A stretch of 64,000 nucleotides of DNA from assembly GCA_003665825.1 (NCBI GenBank), contig QPFY01000016.1, positions 682,001 through 746,000 on the forward strand, given 5' to 3'. Each line of letters begins with the position of its first letter. The first letter of the stretch is position 1. The DNA is from Microbotryum silenes-acaulis (Eukaryota > Basidiomycota > Microbotryomycetes > Microbotryales > Microbotryaceae). Below are positions 46,121-57,102 of the stretch, in pieces. A program made the position numbers and the translations under genes. Under the pieces are notes generated by a model, which worked only from the letters and a program-made list of their open reading frames with translations, had not been told where the DNA came from and ran no database searches.

Positions 46121-49100
46121 GCCACCGCAACTCTCTTCTGCCCCCCGATTGGTGGTGGTCCCCCCGAGTACAAACTGGACGGGCTGTGGAAGAAGACCAA
46201 GAAGGCCGCGGCGCGTGGATCGACGGCGACGACCGCGACCGCGAGCACGACCAGCAGCAGCGGCGCCAGCCTTGACCCCTCGTCGGCGTCGTTGTCGTCC
46301 CAGTCGTCGGCGTCGTGGTCATCGTCGATCCATTCGCCTTCGCTGTCGATCCAAACTGCAGATCTGGTCGCTCATCAACAGTACTATGCCAAGCAGTCTT
46401 CGCTCGACTCGCCCCGTTCTGCGACGACACACTTCGATAGCCTGCCAACCTCTTCACCACACCCGAACCGAAACCACGACAACGACGATCAGGACACGTG
46501 CATACACCCCTCTCAGTACCCGTTCAATCCAACCACCAGCAACATCTCCTCGTCGAGCAAACAAGATCGTGATCGCTTGACTGCGGCCCTCAACAATCTA
46601 GGCACCGTCTCGAGCAGTAGTGAATCGACGTCGACGCTCATGGCAAGACAGGCCTCGTCCAGCTCGTCGTCGACCTCGACCGCGGCCTCGTCCTCAGGGG
46701 GGCCTCATTACTCGTCGCGACCAACGGCGATATCCCTTCCTGTCAACCTCATATCCCAGGTCGTACCCAGTACTTCATCCTCCCGGAATCCCAAGGGCGC
46801 GGCCAAGTCCGCGTCACAGTCTTACTCGCCGCCCGGGGATGGCTACGACGACCAGTCGATCCGATCCGTCAGAGTCGTCGGCAAGCAAAGGGTCGACTCG
46901 CTACCCGCGTCCGACCCCGCGTCCTCGTCCGACTATGATCGCCACTCATCCGTAGCCGAAGACTCGCATGGGTCTTCCTTCGAGAGGGAACGCGAAACTC
47001 AACATTCGTCAACCAAAGCTTCATCGTCGTCCTCAGGCGCCAACAAATTTGCTGGCTCGTCGCGCTTCTCCACAACATCTTCTAACACGGGCTATCGAGG
47101 TGAAGCAATTCGGCCAACGGCTTCGATGGTGTCGACCTTTTCCAACTCGACGGGCAGCCACTCGTCCTACGCTCCTTCGTTGGCTTCGACCAGTCGATCA
47201 GGTGCCAAGGGCGAACATGCCGTTTCAGTCGCTTCCTCCCTGGCGGCTTTGCCTTCGCCGACGAACAAACCCCCCCGGAGAGCATCGGCCTTTTCGACGC
47301 TCTCTCGAGGCTCCGTATCGCTGAACCAAGGCTACACCGGCCCTTCACCTTACTCATCCGAGTTTGAACTTCAGCGACCTTCGTCCCCTTCCGAAATCGA
47401 CGAGCTCTTTGAAGGACTCTTACCCCGCGTCGCGACGACCTCGAAAGCGCAAGCCGATCTCAGGGCTCTCGACGTAGACAAAAAGTGGATCATGCTCAAA
47501 AGTGACGCGTATAGGAATTGGAAGAATGCGAGGGAAAAGATCACGAAACGACAAGTCGACGCGAGGAGTCTGTCGAGCACGGCCTCGTCGAATGGGAATC
47601 CCATTTCGGGGACCTTGACGGACGTTTCAGGTGGGGGGGCGGCGGCGGCGAATGGGGGAGCGCAGAATGGCGGCACGAGAACTGTCAAGGCTTGGGGGAA
47701 GAACGAAAGCCCTGAGGCGTACATTGCCAAGTTCATGGACGGCTCGATTGAGCAGAGCCAGGTGGCGAGTTTGAGTGTTTGTTTGCGGACCTATGAACTG
47801 AGGTGCGCCACTTCCTACTGGGCCGAATGTCGAGTGCATGTGCTAACTCAAGCATACTATTTATCTCTGCAGCTGGTTGCAACAGTTCATTGCTCTGAAA
47901 GGCCAGGCCGTACTTGGCAACGCGTTACACATGCTCAATCGACCGGATCCGACGCGCAAGCCCAACCCAGCAATGGAAGCCGAGCTCATCAAATGCCTAC
48001 GAACGCTCTTCAACCATACCGACGGCGCCCGCGACGCGATCAACAACAACTCCTCCATCTCACCCATCACCGCTTCCTTGGCCTCCGAAATCTCGACTCG
48101 GAAAGCCGTTATTGAGCTCTTGACCTTTTTCATCATTCGTGATCGGAATCGGGGCTGGAACCTCGTTTTGAAGGGCCTGAACGACTTTTCGACTTCGAGG
48201 AGATTACCGGGCCGGTTTGACGCGTGGTTCTACTTTTGGGAAGCTGCGATCGATGGACGAGGTCGATTCGGAAGTTCGGTCGGGGCGAGTGAAGCTGTTT
48301 TGAGTTTGAGAAGTGGTGGGGCAAAGGAGATGCAGAAAGGTTTGATGGCCAATGGATATAGGGAGTTGAATAGTGCGGGTCTGGATATCAAGGATTCGGG
48401 GCTTAGTGAATTTGCGGTCAGTTGCCTATCGGGTAATGCAGATTTGGCGATGGAGAGGTACTGACTTGGCCCGACTGGAATCGTGCAGATCTCGAATATG
48501 CTGCTTATGAAGGAGTTGTTGCACGACCGCGACCTAAAAGTTCGACTGCACCTCCGCGCCGAGATGGAAACCTCGGGCCTTAAACGGATCCTCGACAAGC
48601 ACCGCGTCTTGGACCATGCGAACCTTCACCGCCTCATCATCAATCACTACGAGGACGCGCACAACGACGAACTCGAACTCGCCGATCTGATGAAGGAGGA
48701 AGTGCGTATGAACTTTTCGGACCCCAGGGGATGCTTCGACGCGATCATGGAGAATACCGAGGGACGGGCGTTGGACTTTTGGCATTCAACGCTCAAGCAT
48801 GTTTTGCTCATCCCCTCTGAACCAGAGTTGCGGCTGCGGTACTTTCAGCTCATCGATCGACTCGTCGCTAGCGTCGTCACGGACCAGAAGGGGTTGGACG
48901 GTGATTTCTCGGCCCTGTTGGGCTCGAGCGTCGCTTCGATGGTGGCCCATTTTGGCAGTCAGGAGAAGCTCGCGGATGCACTTGAAGATCTGGCGGATGC
49001 TCAAGCTACGATCGAGAAGATGAAGCGCGATCGCGAGGAGCTGCAATCCGAGATTGACCAAGGTGCCCAAGGCGCAGTCGGGGAACTCAAGACCCGCATC

Positions 49101-52100
49101 GCGACGCTCGAACGTGCTCTGGCTACTTCCCGAGCAGCGACGGATTCGACCAAGACGGAAGGTGCGATCAAGGAACGTGATTACCAGGGGCAGATTGCTG
49201 GATTGCGCTTGGACAACCGGGTCATGTTTGAGCGATTGCAAAGGGCGGGCTTGATTGAGGATCTTGCGGATGAGCTCAAGGACAGGATGGAGAAGCAGAT
49301 ACAGAGGAGTAAGACGGTGCAGATCCTCGAAGGGAGTAAAGGGGATAGTTCACCGGAGAGTCAGAAGAGACCGACCAGTCGGCCGGGACCGACCGTGCTT
49401 GGCTCGACGATGGCTAGGAGGCGGCATGAGACGATTTCCGAGGCACCTGTGAGTTATGTTTCGTTATTGGTCGAGAATGCTGTGCTGTAGCTGATTGCCG
49501 TGGAGTTTCTTGACCCTGCTCAGATCGTCAAGGATTGGTCCCCGACTTTCAGCACCTTCCCGTCCATGTCTCCACTTGTGGTCGGAGCCTCACCTGCCTC
49601 ACGGCCGAACCTGGCACTCCCATTGAACATTCCCGAGACGGATTCGACACCACAAGCGTCGCGCCGGTCACTCGTCTCACCCACACTGACGCCCGAGAGC
49701 ACCCCGACCAAGAACCTCGCTTCAGTACTGCGAGCCTTGCCCATCTCACGCAATGCCCACTTGCCAGCACCAACACTCGCCGAGCAATTGCGGCAGGTCC
49801 ACCACCAGATGTCCCCGTCTCGAGGCGGCGACCTGACCGACTCGGAGTATTCCAACTCGGTACCGGGGACACGATCGGCCACACCGAGATCAAGCATGGC
49901 TTTATCCGAGTCCGACAATGAGGTTGTCAAGTCGCTAACCAGAGCAAGCCGGATCGAAGGTGTTGCTCTAGTTACCACGTTCGATCCAGATGCCACGATC
50001 AGGGTCGAAGAACTCGAGGAAGAGGAAGTAGAGGAAGGAGAAATGGCAGTGCTCGCTCGCCAATCGTTGGCATCGCCTTCGAAGCGTGCCGGCATTTCGT
50101 CCATCTCCTCTTCGACGAGCAAGGGCTACGATTTCCTCCCAGCGCTCGCGTTCGATAGTGATACAGGATCGGCGGAGGACCACGACTCGTTCCGCTTTGC
50201 TTTCGAAACGGCGCCTTCGACCCCGCTCATCCCCGCGACGAGCTCACCCATTCCAGGTCAAAGTCTGCGCACGCCGCCGACGCGAATCGCTGCTGGAGTT
50301 TTCGCGTCCGAATCCCCACTACTCGAGTCGCCCACGCCAGCAGCCCCAAGAACTCTCAAGGAACCGACGAGTACGCCTACCGTCGTTCTTTCAGATTTGT
50401 TCCAGCCTGTACCACCTTCCGCTCCGCAAGCAAAGTCTTCGCCAGCGAAGTCTGCTTCGACTTCGGCCCCACCTCCACCCCCTCCTCCTCCGCCTCCACC
50501 ACCTCCGCCACGGCCACGGCCACCACCACCACCGTCTTCCGCAGTCGCCGGCGGAACAGGCGCTATACCACCACCGCCGCCGCCGCCTCCAGCACCTCCA
50601 GCCCCCAAAGTTCGCTTCGGCGTCAAGACCGGCGCGCCCGCGACACTGAGCGAGGTCCTCGCCGCCAAATCGGGCCTCAAAAAAGGAGGATCCGACACCG
50701 GCTCGAGTCCACGGTCTGTCGCCGCAGGTTTGCCGCCCGCTCCTACTCCGCCCGCTCCTCCACCACCTCCAGGTGCACCTCACGCTTCTCCAGCACCTGG
50801 CGCATCCCGTGCACCCATGGCACCCGGTGCTGCCGCAACCCCTCGAGTCGCGGGCCTTCCCGGCGTCGATCCACCGCAACGCAAGCTCAAGACGTTCCAA
50901 TGGGACAAGGTACCCGCGAACTCGATCACCTCGACGGTGTGGGACAAGATGAACCTTGATGTTGTGTCCCTTGCTGCCAAGCTCAAGTCCGAGGGTATCT
51001 TCCATGAGATCGAGGACGATTTCCGGGCCAAGCAGATGGTTCGGGATGTGACGAAGCGCGAGAAGAGGGATTTGATGACGGTGCTGCAGCCTCAACAGAG
51101 GCAACGAATCTGTACGTGCCCTCGCCGTTCTGTCTATCTCAGACTATGACGGAGCTGATGATGTCGACTCTTTTCGTTCTGCAGACATCTCCTTGCTCAA
51201 GCCAGCTGCTCCAGGGGAAGATCCCTGGCCGTCAATCAAGACTGCTGCGCTCCGTATCCTTCGCTACGATGATGATCTCAAAGAAGGGATGTTGAGCGAG
51301 TTCCAAGCCCTGTTTCCCAACGCCGAGCAAGAAGCTTCACTCATCCCACACAAGACGACGCCACCACTCGAGCTCGACATGCTCGACCCGGCCGATCGCT
51401 TCCTCATCGAATGCCTCAAGATGCATCGTATCAAGGGCAGGATCAAGGCGATGATCTATCGCGAGCAGTTCCTGGAAACGATGGCCAAGCATGAGGAAGA
51501 GGCATTGCGCGTGTATGAAGCGGCCAAGACGCTCTTGAACGCTCCTCGTTTCTTTGATTTACTAGAGGTCAGACTCGCCCTATCTCACTATGACTGACTT
51601 CGTCTTACCGGGTCACTCACGCTTCATTCTTTGTCCCGCAGCTCATCCGTATCCTCGGTAACCATCTCAATGGCGGGGGCCACAAGGGTGGAGCGCACGG
51701 TTTCCGCATCTCGTCCATCAACAAGCTCGTTGACACGAAAGGGCAATCGACGGACCGAACGCTTCTGCATCAGGTTGCAAAGACAGTCGCGCGCGTTGTC
51801 CCGTCGACCGAGGCGTTCCTGGAGGAATTGACCAAGCCTGCCGACGCTTACAAGAGTGAGTCAGATTCTGATCTGATCTGACCTTCACCTTCGATCAGAA
51901 CACTGCACTAAGGCATCTCCTCATCTCCTCAGCCGATCTGTCAAGTGTCCGCACCGCCCTCGTCAAGTTCCACCAAGACCAAGCTGCGCTCGTCGAGCTT
52001 CTCAAAGACTTTGAGGATGTCTCCGACCTCGACAAGGACGACGGATTCCCGAAGAAAATGTTCCGCTTCTCGCGCGATGCCGGCGAGCGTATCCTTGCTT

Positions 52101-53080
52101 TGACCGATCTGGTCACCCTGGCTCAGAACACGTACCAAGAAGCGCTCAAGTTCTACAACGAGGATACCAAGACGATTACTTCGACCGAGGAATTCTTTGG
52201 TATCTTCAAGACGTTCGTGTTGTCCTACAAGGTGCGTCGAATAATCATCCGAACGTTCTCGCTCGGGCTTGGGCTGACCTTGTCTCGAGGGTTTCTGTTG
52301 CAGCGTGCGCGAGAAGACAATCGACTCTCTGCGGAGCGTGCGGTCAAGGCGGCGGAAGCCAAGGTAAGTGATGGCGGCAACCATCGAATCAGGACATGTA
52401 CTGATCTACGGGTAACCCCGATTACAGGCCCGAAAAGAGGCTGCCGCCGCTGCCGCAGCAGCAGCAGCTGCCGAAGGTGACACGCTCGTGGACGACATCA
52501 TGCGCAGCCTCCGAGAGAGGTCGCTTGCCGATTCGCCTCGAACCGTCCGCCGCGATCGTCGTCGCAACGGATCGTCAGTCTTCAAGTCGCCGCGCATCTC
52601 TCAAGGCGATGACGACGAAGCGGATGAGCTGGCACCGCCTGCCAATCCTGCTACCAAAACGGAGGATCTAGCGGGCGCTGCTCGGTCACTGTTGGCTTCT
52701 TTGACAGGGGATGGGGTGAGTTTGCATCGAGGCCGGCGTATTAATGCGTTCCAGCGAACTGACTCGTCTAACTTTTCCGTCTTTAGTTCGTCACACCACC
52801 TACCTCATCATCCAACACGCCCCGGCAACGGACACGGGCTCGCGAAGGCCGCCGTAACATCCAACGTACAAGCTCCGGTGACGGTGACGAAGGAGGTGGG
52901 AATCCCTCCTCCCCCCTCTCGCAGGATTCGGGCCTCCCTCCCGTAGGTGACGTCAGCTCCTCCGCACCATCAGACCTCCCTACGATCCGAGCGATCGAAG
53001 TCGATGATGCTGATGCAAGCCTAGGTCCGAGGAAGAAGCCTACCATGGAAGATGTCGTCGAGGAAGAAGAGGACGAGTGA
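46121..53080 (+). CDS. Diaphanous-type formin (GBD-FH3-FH1-FH2-DAD)
   Basis: Ten exons (open frame from 46121 to 47802, 47873-48416, 48489-49448, 49524-51111, 51185-51567, 51642-51855, 51933-52231, 52304-52363, 52428-52715, 52787-53080) join in phase to about 2100 residues. A Ser-rich N-terminus is followed by the GTPase-binding/FH3 part (SEIDELFEGLLPRVATTSKA, FTFFIIRDRNRGWNLVLKG-like blocks, LLMKELLHDRDLKVRLHLR). Then come a coiled coil (49000-49300), the FH1 proline runs (50460-50600 and 50740-50830), and FH2 (KLKTFQWDKVPANSITSTVW, RFLIECLKMHRIKGRIKAMI, ILGNHLNGG, GFRISSINKLVDTKGQSTDR). A DAD-like helix ends the domain order (LVDDIMRSLRERS). Formins nucleate and elongate actin filaments under Rho control, for polarity and cytokinesis. 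The start is unresolved: TAA at 46118 closes the frame, the first in-frame ATG is 46638, yet upstream residues (EYKLDGLWKKTKKAAARG) look coding, so an upstream exon is likely. Confidence 0.88.
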
Positions 53081-53476
53081 TATCATTAGCATACTTTAAT
53101 TGGTTCCCGACCTCAATCGGTCAATCCTTTCATCAGCTCATATTTGCATAGTTTCCATGTTCTTACTGCTTTGTCTCATCTTCTTGGTGTAGTTGTTGTT
53201 ACTCTGGTAGTCCCTTGCGTTTGGTGTAATGATCCGCACTTCTCGTTCTTTCAACGTGCTCTATCGAATAGCGCCGGCGATTGCCCAGCGAACAACCGGC
53301 ATCCTTCTCCGGCTCCGTCGTATTAAAGACTATGTCTCCGTGAGCTCAGCAACAACGCAATGCTTTCAACGAGGTGGTGTGATCATTAAAGATTCCTGCA
53401 AGATACTATGACTGCTAAACCTCGTGCGAAACGTCAACGCCCCGATATGCAACTCGCACCTTGCAGAAACTACCAC
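53081..53476. other. Intergenic region between convergent genes
   Basis: 3' flanks of the formin and of the unknown minus-strand gene. I see no coding potential. Confidence 0.35.
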
Positions 53477-54820
53477 TTAACGCCTCGACATCATCACCAG
53501 ACCCATCAATGCACTATGAACCACCTCAGGAGATATTTGAAGCTTGCTTTTCAACTGTGCGGGAATAGGCGTCCGCGTGTAGTCCTCGTTCTCAAGATTA
53601 CTCTCGTACCCCGACTCAGAAGCATTCCGACCCCACGATGCTCGACGTTCAGGATTCGCCTGAAGACTTTGTCGGTTTGAAGGTGTCAACGCGGTATTTT
53701 TGTTGTTGGACTGTTTCTTGAATCTCCCTCGATATCTCTTGAACGCCCTATCGCCTTCCCCCATCGTGTGCCCTTCAGGGATGACTTCGAGCTGTCGTCT
53801 TGGCCCAACCGCCAAAGTGCTCTCACCCTTCTTTTCTCTCCTCCTCCTTTCTTTGACGGCATCCAGCTCCTCGACGTTCCATCCCCAGCTCTGGAACAGC
53901 TCGTGTCCACCTGACGCACTCCTGGGAGGCCCCACCCAGGAATGGAGTGGGAATGGGTGAGATCCGAGACCTAATACGACGGCCCAATGACGGTAGGCTT
54001 CGGTTGCTGCGAGGGTTTCGGGCGGGGTAGGACCTTCGCCTAGATCTGAACATTCGCATTCGTCTTCTTCTTCGTCTTCATCATCGATAGACAAAGCTAG
54101 TGGACACGGTGGACGCCGTGCAGCGAGGTTGGGGTTCGGTATGGTAAAGGCCGTGCCGGTTGGATCCCGAAGCGAGGGCCTCGCTTCAGCAAGAGGTGAG
54201 GAAATGATCCCTTGATCGTAGAAGGAGGTGTCACTTGCATTGTACGGGGACGAAGTGTCGCATACAACGGAAAGACTCGCTCTCCTCCCTTGTCCGTGTC
54301 CGAGATCATCTCCCGGCGCCGTCGACGTTGAGGCCTTGGAGCGTTTAGAAATGGACCCCTTGACACCAGCTCGACTCCCCGCCTTCGGTTCTTGACCCTT
54401 GAGAGTTGGACGCGACTTTGAGTTCGAATGCCCCTTGTTGAATCTCCCCACTTTAGCCTCCATCCGAACATGTCCTTGCCAATACGTCCAATGACGATCG
54501 GTCCTAAAGTGGATCAAGGCCTTCGTGCGCGTCATCGGTGAGCGTCGCGGACATTGCGCTCGACAGGTGTATTGTGGGGCGCGATTCGGGTGGGCGGGGA
54601 GTTCGATGCCGTCTGGCAGTGAGGTGGGGGTGAAGAGGTAGGAGCAAGGGGAGGTAAGTGAAACTGGCTCGGGAGGTGCAAGTCGTCCGGCGCGAGTGGT
54701 GGGTTGGCATCGGTCCAAGAAGTGTGAGGGGCGGAGAACCGGGGACTGACGCAATGCGACGAGTTGATCATCCTCCAACCGACCCGGATCGATCATACAC
54801 AGTTCAAGGTCCCGCAACAT
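53477..54820 (-). CDS. Unidentified basic/acidic protein (single long open frame)
   Basis: An uninterrupted minus-strand frame of 500 codons ends at 53477. The first ATG in it is 54820-54818 (MLRDLELCMIDPGRLEDDQL), giving 447 residues. The frame stays protein-like upstream to about 54990 (RLRVSAFFRHLPAHLTFIRT), so an upstream exon is possible. Visible features: a conserved-looking block WTYWQGHVRMEAKVGRFNKG; basic clusters (KSRPTLKGQEPKAGSRAGVK); an acidic run (DDEDEEEDECECSDLGEG); an aromatic block AYRHWAVVLGLGSHPFPLHS plus FQSWGWNVEELDAVKERRRR; and a basic tail. I do not recognise a family. The mix of charge blocks suggests a nuclear or cytoplasmic regulatory protein, but no function should be read from that. 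Confidence 0.5.
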   Translation of the reverse strand: MLRDLELCMIDPGRLEDDQLVALRQSPVLRPSHFLDRCQPTTRAGRLAPPEPVSLTSPCSYLFTPTSLPDGIELPAHPNRAPQYTCRAQCPRRSPMTRTKALIHFRTDRHWTYWQGHVRMEAKVGRFNKGHSNSKSRPTLKGQEPKAGSRAGVKGSISKRSKASTSTAPGDDLGHGQGRRASLSVVCDTSSPYNASDTSFYDQGIISSPLAEARPSLRDPTGTAFTIPNPNLAARRPPCPLALSIDDEDEEEDECECSDLGEGPTPPETLAATEAYRHWAVVLGLGSHPFPLHSWVGPPRSASGGHELFQSWGWNVEELDAVKERRRREKKGESTLAVGPRRQLEVIPEGHTMGEGDRAFKRYRGRFKKQSNNKNTALTPSNRQSLQANPERRASWGRNASESGYESNLENEDYTRTPIPAQLKSKLQISPEVVHSALMGLVMMSRR

Positions 54821-55568
54821 GTTGTCGATCTCCAACCGTAGAGCTGTCCGAATGAATGTAAGGTGAGCCGGAAGATGACGGAAGAAAGCTGACACCCGAA
54901 GGCGAGGCGCGCTAGTTGCGACCAATGGCTCTTTCGGCGAGAAGCTCTCGATCAGGCGTGTCCAACGGGCGGGTCCGTGCACGACTCCTATTCCCAAACT
55001 TTATCTTGTTCTCACCTAGCGGGAGATCTCAGATTCATCCGAAAGGTAACTGACACTTTCTGAAGCAAAGTCCGTGCTGTAGGACTTGTGGCTGCGAGCA
55101 TGTACCTCGAGGCATTTGCAATCCGACTGCGCACTGAAGGCGGAGCAGGGGGGACGGGCGTGATGTCAAAAAGTTGGAGCCGAGTCCGGCACGGGATCGA
55201 TTAGCAGTGGGAAGATGCGAGGTGACCCGCATCAACAGTCTCGCGTCGTACTTAGGTTGAAGAATTAAATGGCAAAACAGAATTGCCAGTATACGATATA
55301 CGAGAACCCTCTGATCCGACCGCTTCAAAACCTGTGTCCATGCGCTTCCGCTCCGGCTCGCTCGGGCCGCTTCGGCAGCTGCGCATGAGCTTCGCAACCG
55401 GGTGCGATCGAGCACGGCGCTGAAGCTCTGTCTCCGCGCCACAGCCGAGCTTGACCTCGCCTCCCCCCCCCCCCCCCCCCCCCCCCGATTCGAACCTCTT
55501 CGCTCCGCTCGATCGAACAACGTTACGAAAGGAATAGCTCTACCCAACCCGTCAAGTCATCCTCTACC
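54821..55568. promoter_or_regulatory. Divergent region upstream of FCF1
   Basis: Non-coding sequence between the unknown minus-strand gene and FCF1. It contains the long poly-C tract listed separately, about 80 bp before the FCF1 ATG. Translation through that tract gives proline or glycine runs in several frames; these are artefacts. Confidence 0.4.
55463..55486. repeat. Poly-C tract, 24 nt
   Basis: An uninterrupted run of 24 C on the + strand, 82 bp upstream of the FCF1 start. It is far longer than any other homopolymer in the window. Its exact length may be affected by sequencing error. Confidence 0.9.
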
Positions 55569-56448
55569 ATGGGCAAGTCGGGGGCCAAGAAGGTGCGCAA
55601 GTTCGGTGCGGTGAAGCGTATGATCGCGCCGACGGACATGCGCCTCAAGGCCAACCAAGAGAAGGCCGTCAAGGACCAGGAGAAGAAGAAGGAGAAGGAG
55701 GTCAACCATGTGTGAGTGGTAGCTCGTGCTTCGAGTTGTCGAGATCCACCTGGGTCGTCATTCTCGGTCGACCTGAGCAAGGAGTCCAAGCTGACGGCTG
55801 GGCTCTACCTCCGTGTGACCATCATCTACAGCGCACCTTTACCCACTTCATTATTCTTGTCGCACAACGAGGCCCTCGTCCCACCCTACCGAGTCTTGGT
55901 CGATACCAATTTCATCAACCTGTCGTTGGAGAACCGCATCGACCTCGTCAAGGCGATGATGGACACCCTCTACGCCAAAGCAATTCCTTGCATCTCGGAT
56001 TGCGTACTTGCAGAGTTGGAGAAATTGGGACAGCAATACCGCTTGGCATTACGGTCAGTTCCATGAGCTACCCTAGGACTCGGAAAGAAGCGATGACAGC
56101 GCTGACGATCGGCAAAACCTTGCTCCTAATCCACGGTCCTCCCCCTCGCAGAGTTGCCCGAGACCCTCGCTTCGAACGGTTACCCTGCTCGCACAAGGGG
56201 ACCTATGCCGATGACTGCATTGTGAACCGAGTCACTTCGCACCGTTGCTACATCGTCGCGACGTGCGATCGAGCTTTGCGCAGGCGGATACGCAAAATCC
56301 CTGGTGTTCCGGTGCGTTTGGCCTCGCTCCAGGATTTTGATTCCATCGTATTCGAATCTGACCCCGAATATTGTTCTCTTGACAGTTGATGTACATTGCC
56401 AAGAAGCGATACGCGATCGAAAGGCTGCCCGATCAGGCGCTCGGTTGA
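55569..56448 (+). CDS. FCF1: rRNA-processing PIN-domain protein Fcf1 (Utp24)
   Basis: Four exons (55569-55711, 55832-56053, 56152-56311, 56386-56448) join to 195 residues. The sequence begins [20 protein letters not shown] and has [20 protein letters not shown] with the first PIN Asp. It continues [30 protein letters not shown] ([15 protein letters not shown]), [20 protein letters not shown] with further acidic catalytic residues, and the tail [20 protein letters not shown]. Fcf1/Utp24 is the small-subunit processome endonuclease that cuts pre-rRNA at A1/A2. All expected PIN acidic residues (VDTN, DC, DDC, ATCD) are visible. Length equals the usual about 190. Confidence 0.94.
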
Positions 56449-57102
56449 ACTGAGTCCGGGACTTGTCGTGCTTCGGAGTTGTCGGGTTCATTCTTTTGCA
56501 TTTCTCTTCACGTCTCTTTGTGGTCTAGCATCACTTTGTATTACCACCTTGCTCGCACGGATTTGTCATGTTAATTGACTTTTGCAGTTTGCTCAAAAGA
56601 CCAACTTCGCCCGATCCCCGAGTCACGGCATTCGCAATCTGTTGCAGGCTCGCTAAACTTGATGGACTCAAAATCATCTACCATCAGGCAAGTAGTGAAC
56701 AGAGCTAAATGAGCGACCGTATCTTGCTCCCAAACCCCCGGCTCGGAGTTGTATCGAGCCGGGATGATCGACACGCGCTTCTTCACGCTGCTCCTCGCTC
56801 TCGGGCACCGGCGACGAAGGGACGGCGACCTCACGCGACTTCCCCTTTTGGCGCTGTTTCGCTGTCTGCTTTCTCACCTCATCATCTCGCTACGACCGGG
56901 GTCGACATTCCCGAAGTAGGACCGACTGCTTTCGACAAACGCTTTCATCGACTAGGAAATCAGGATACTCGGTTGACGACGCGCACAGCCACCTTGCCGC
57001 CCTTGTGCAACTCGACGTCATCCTCCAAGTCTCCGACCGCCGCTCTCGCTCGGCTTAGCCTGACCCGCTCGTCCACCAGCAGCCAGGTAGCATCTCCTCA
57101 AC
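56449..57102. other. Intergenic region upstream of the START-domain gene
   Basis: No supported gene. The open frame 56709-57149 overlaps the start of the next gene in another frame and has no recognisable content; it is probably leader sequence. Confidence 0.35.

Noticed and set aside
49520..50698. Minus-strand Gly-rich ORFs opposite the formin FH1 region
   Set aside because: Reverse reading of the proline codons of FH1; the plus strand carries the continuous formin domain order.
55346..55547. Glycine- or proline-run ORFs through 55463-55486
   Set aside because: Artefacts of the poly-C tract upstream of FCF1.
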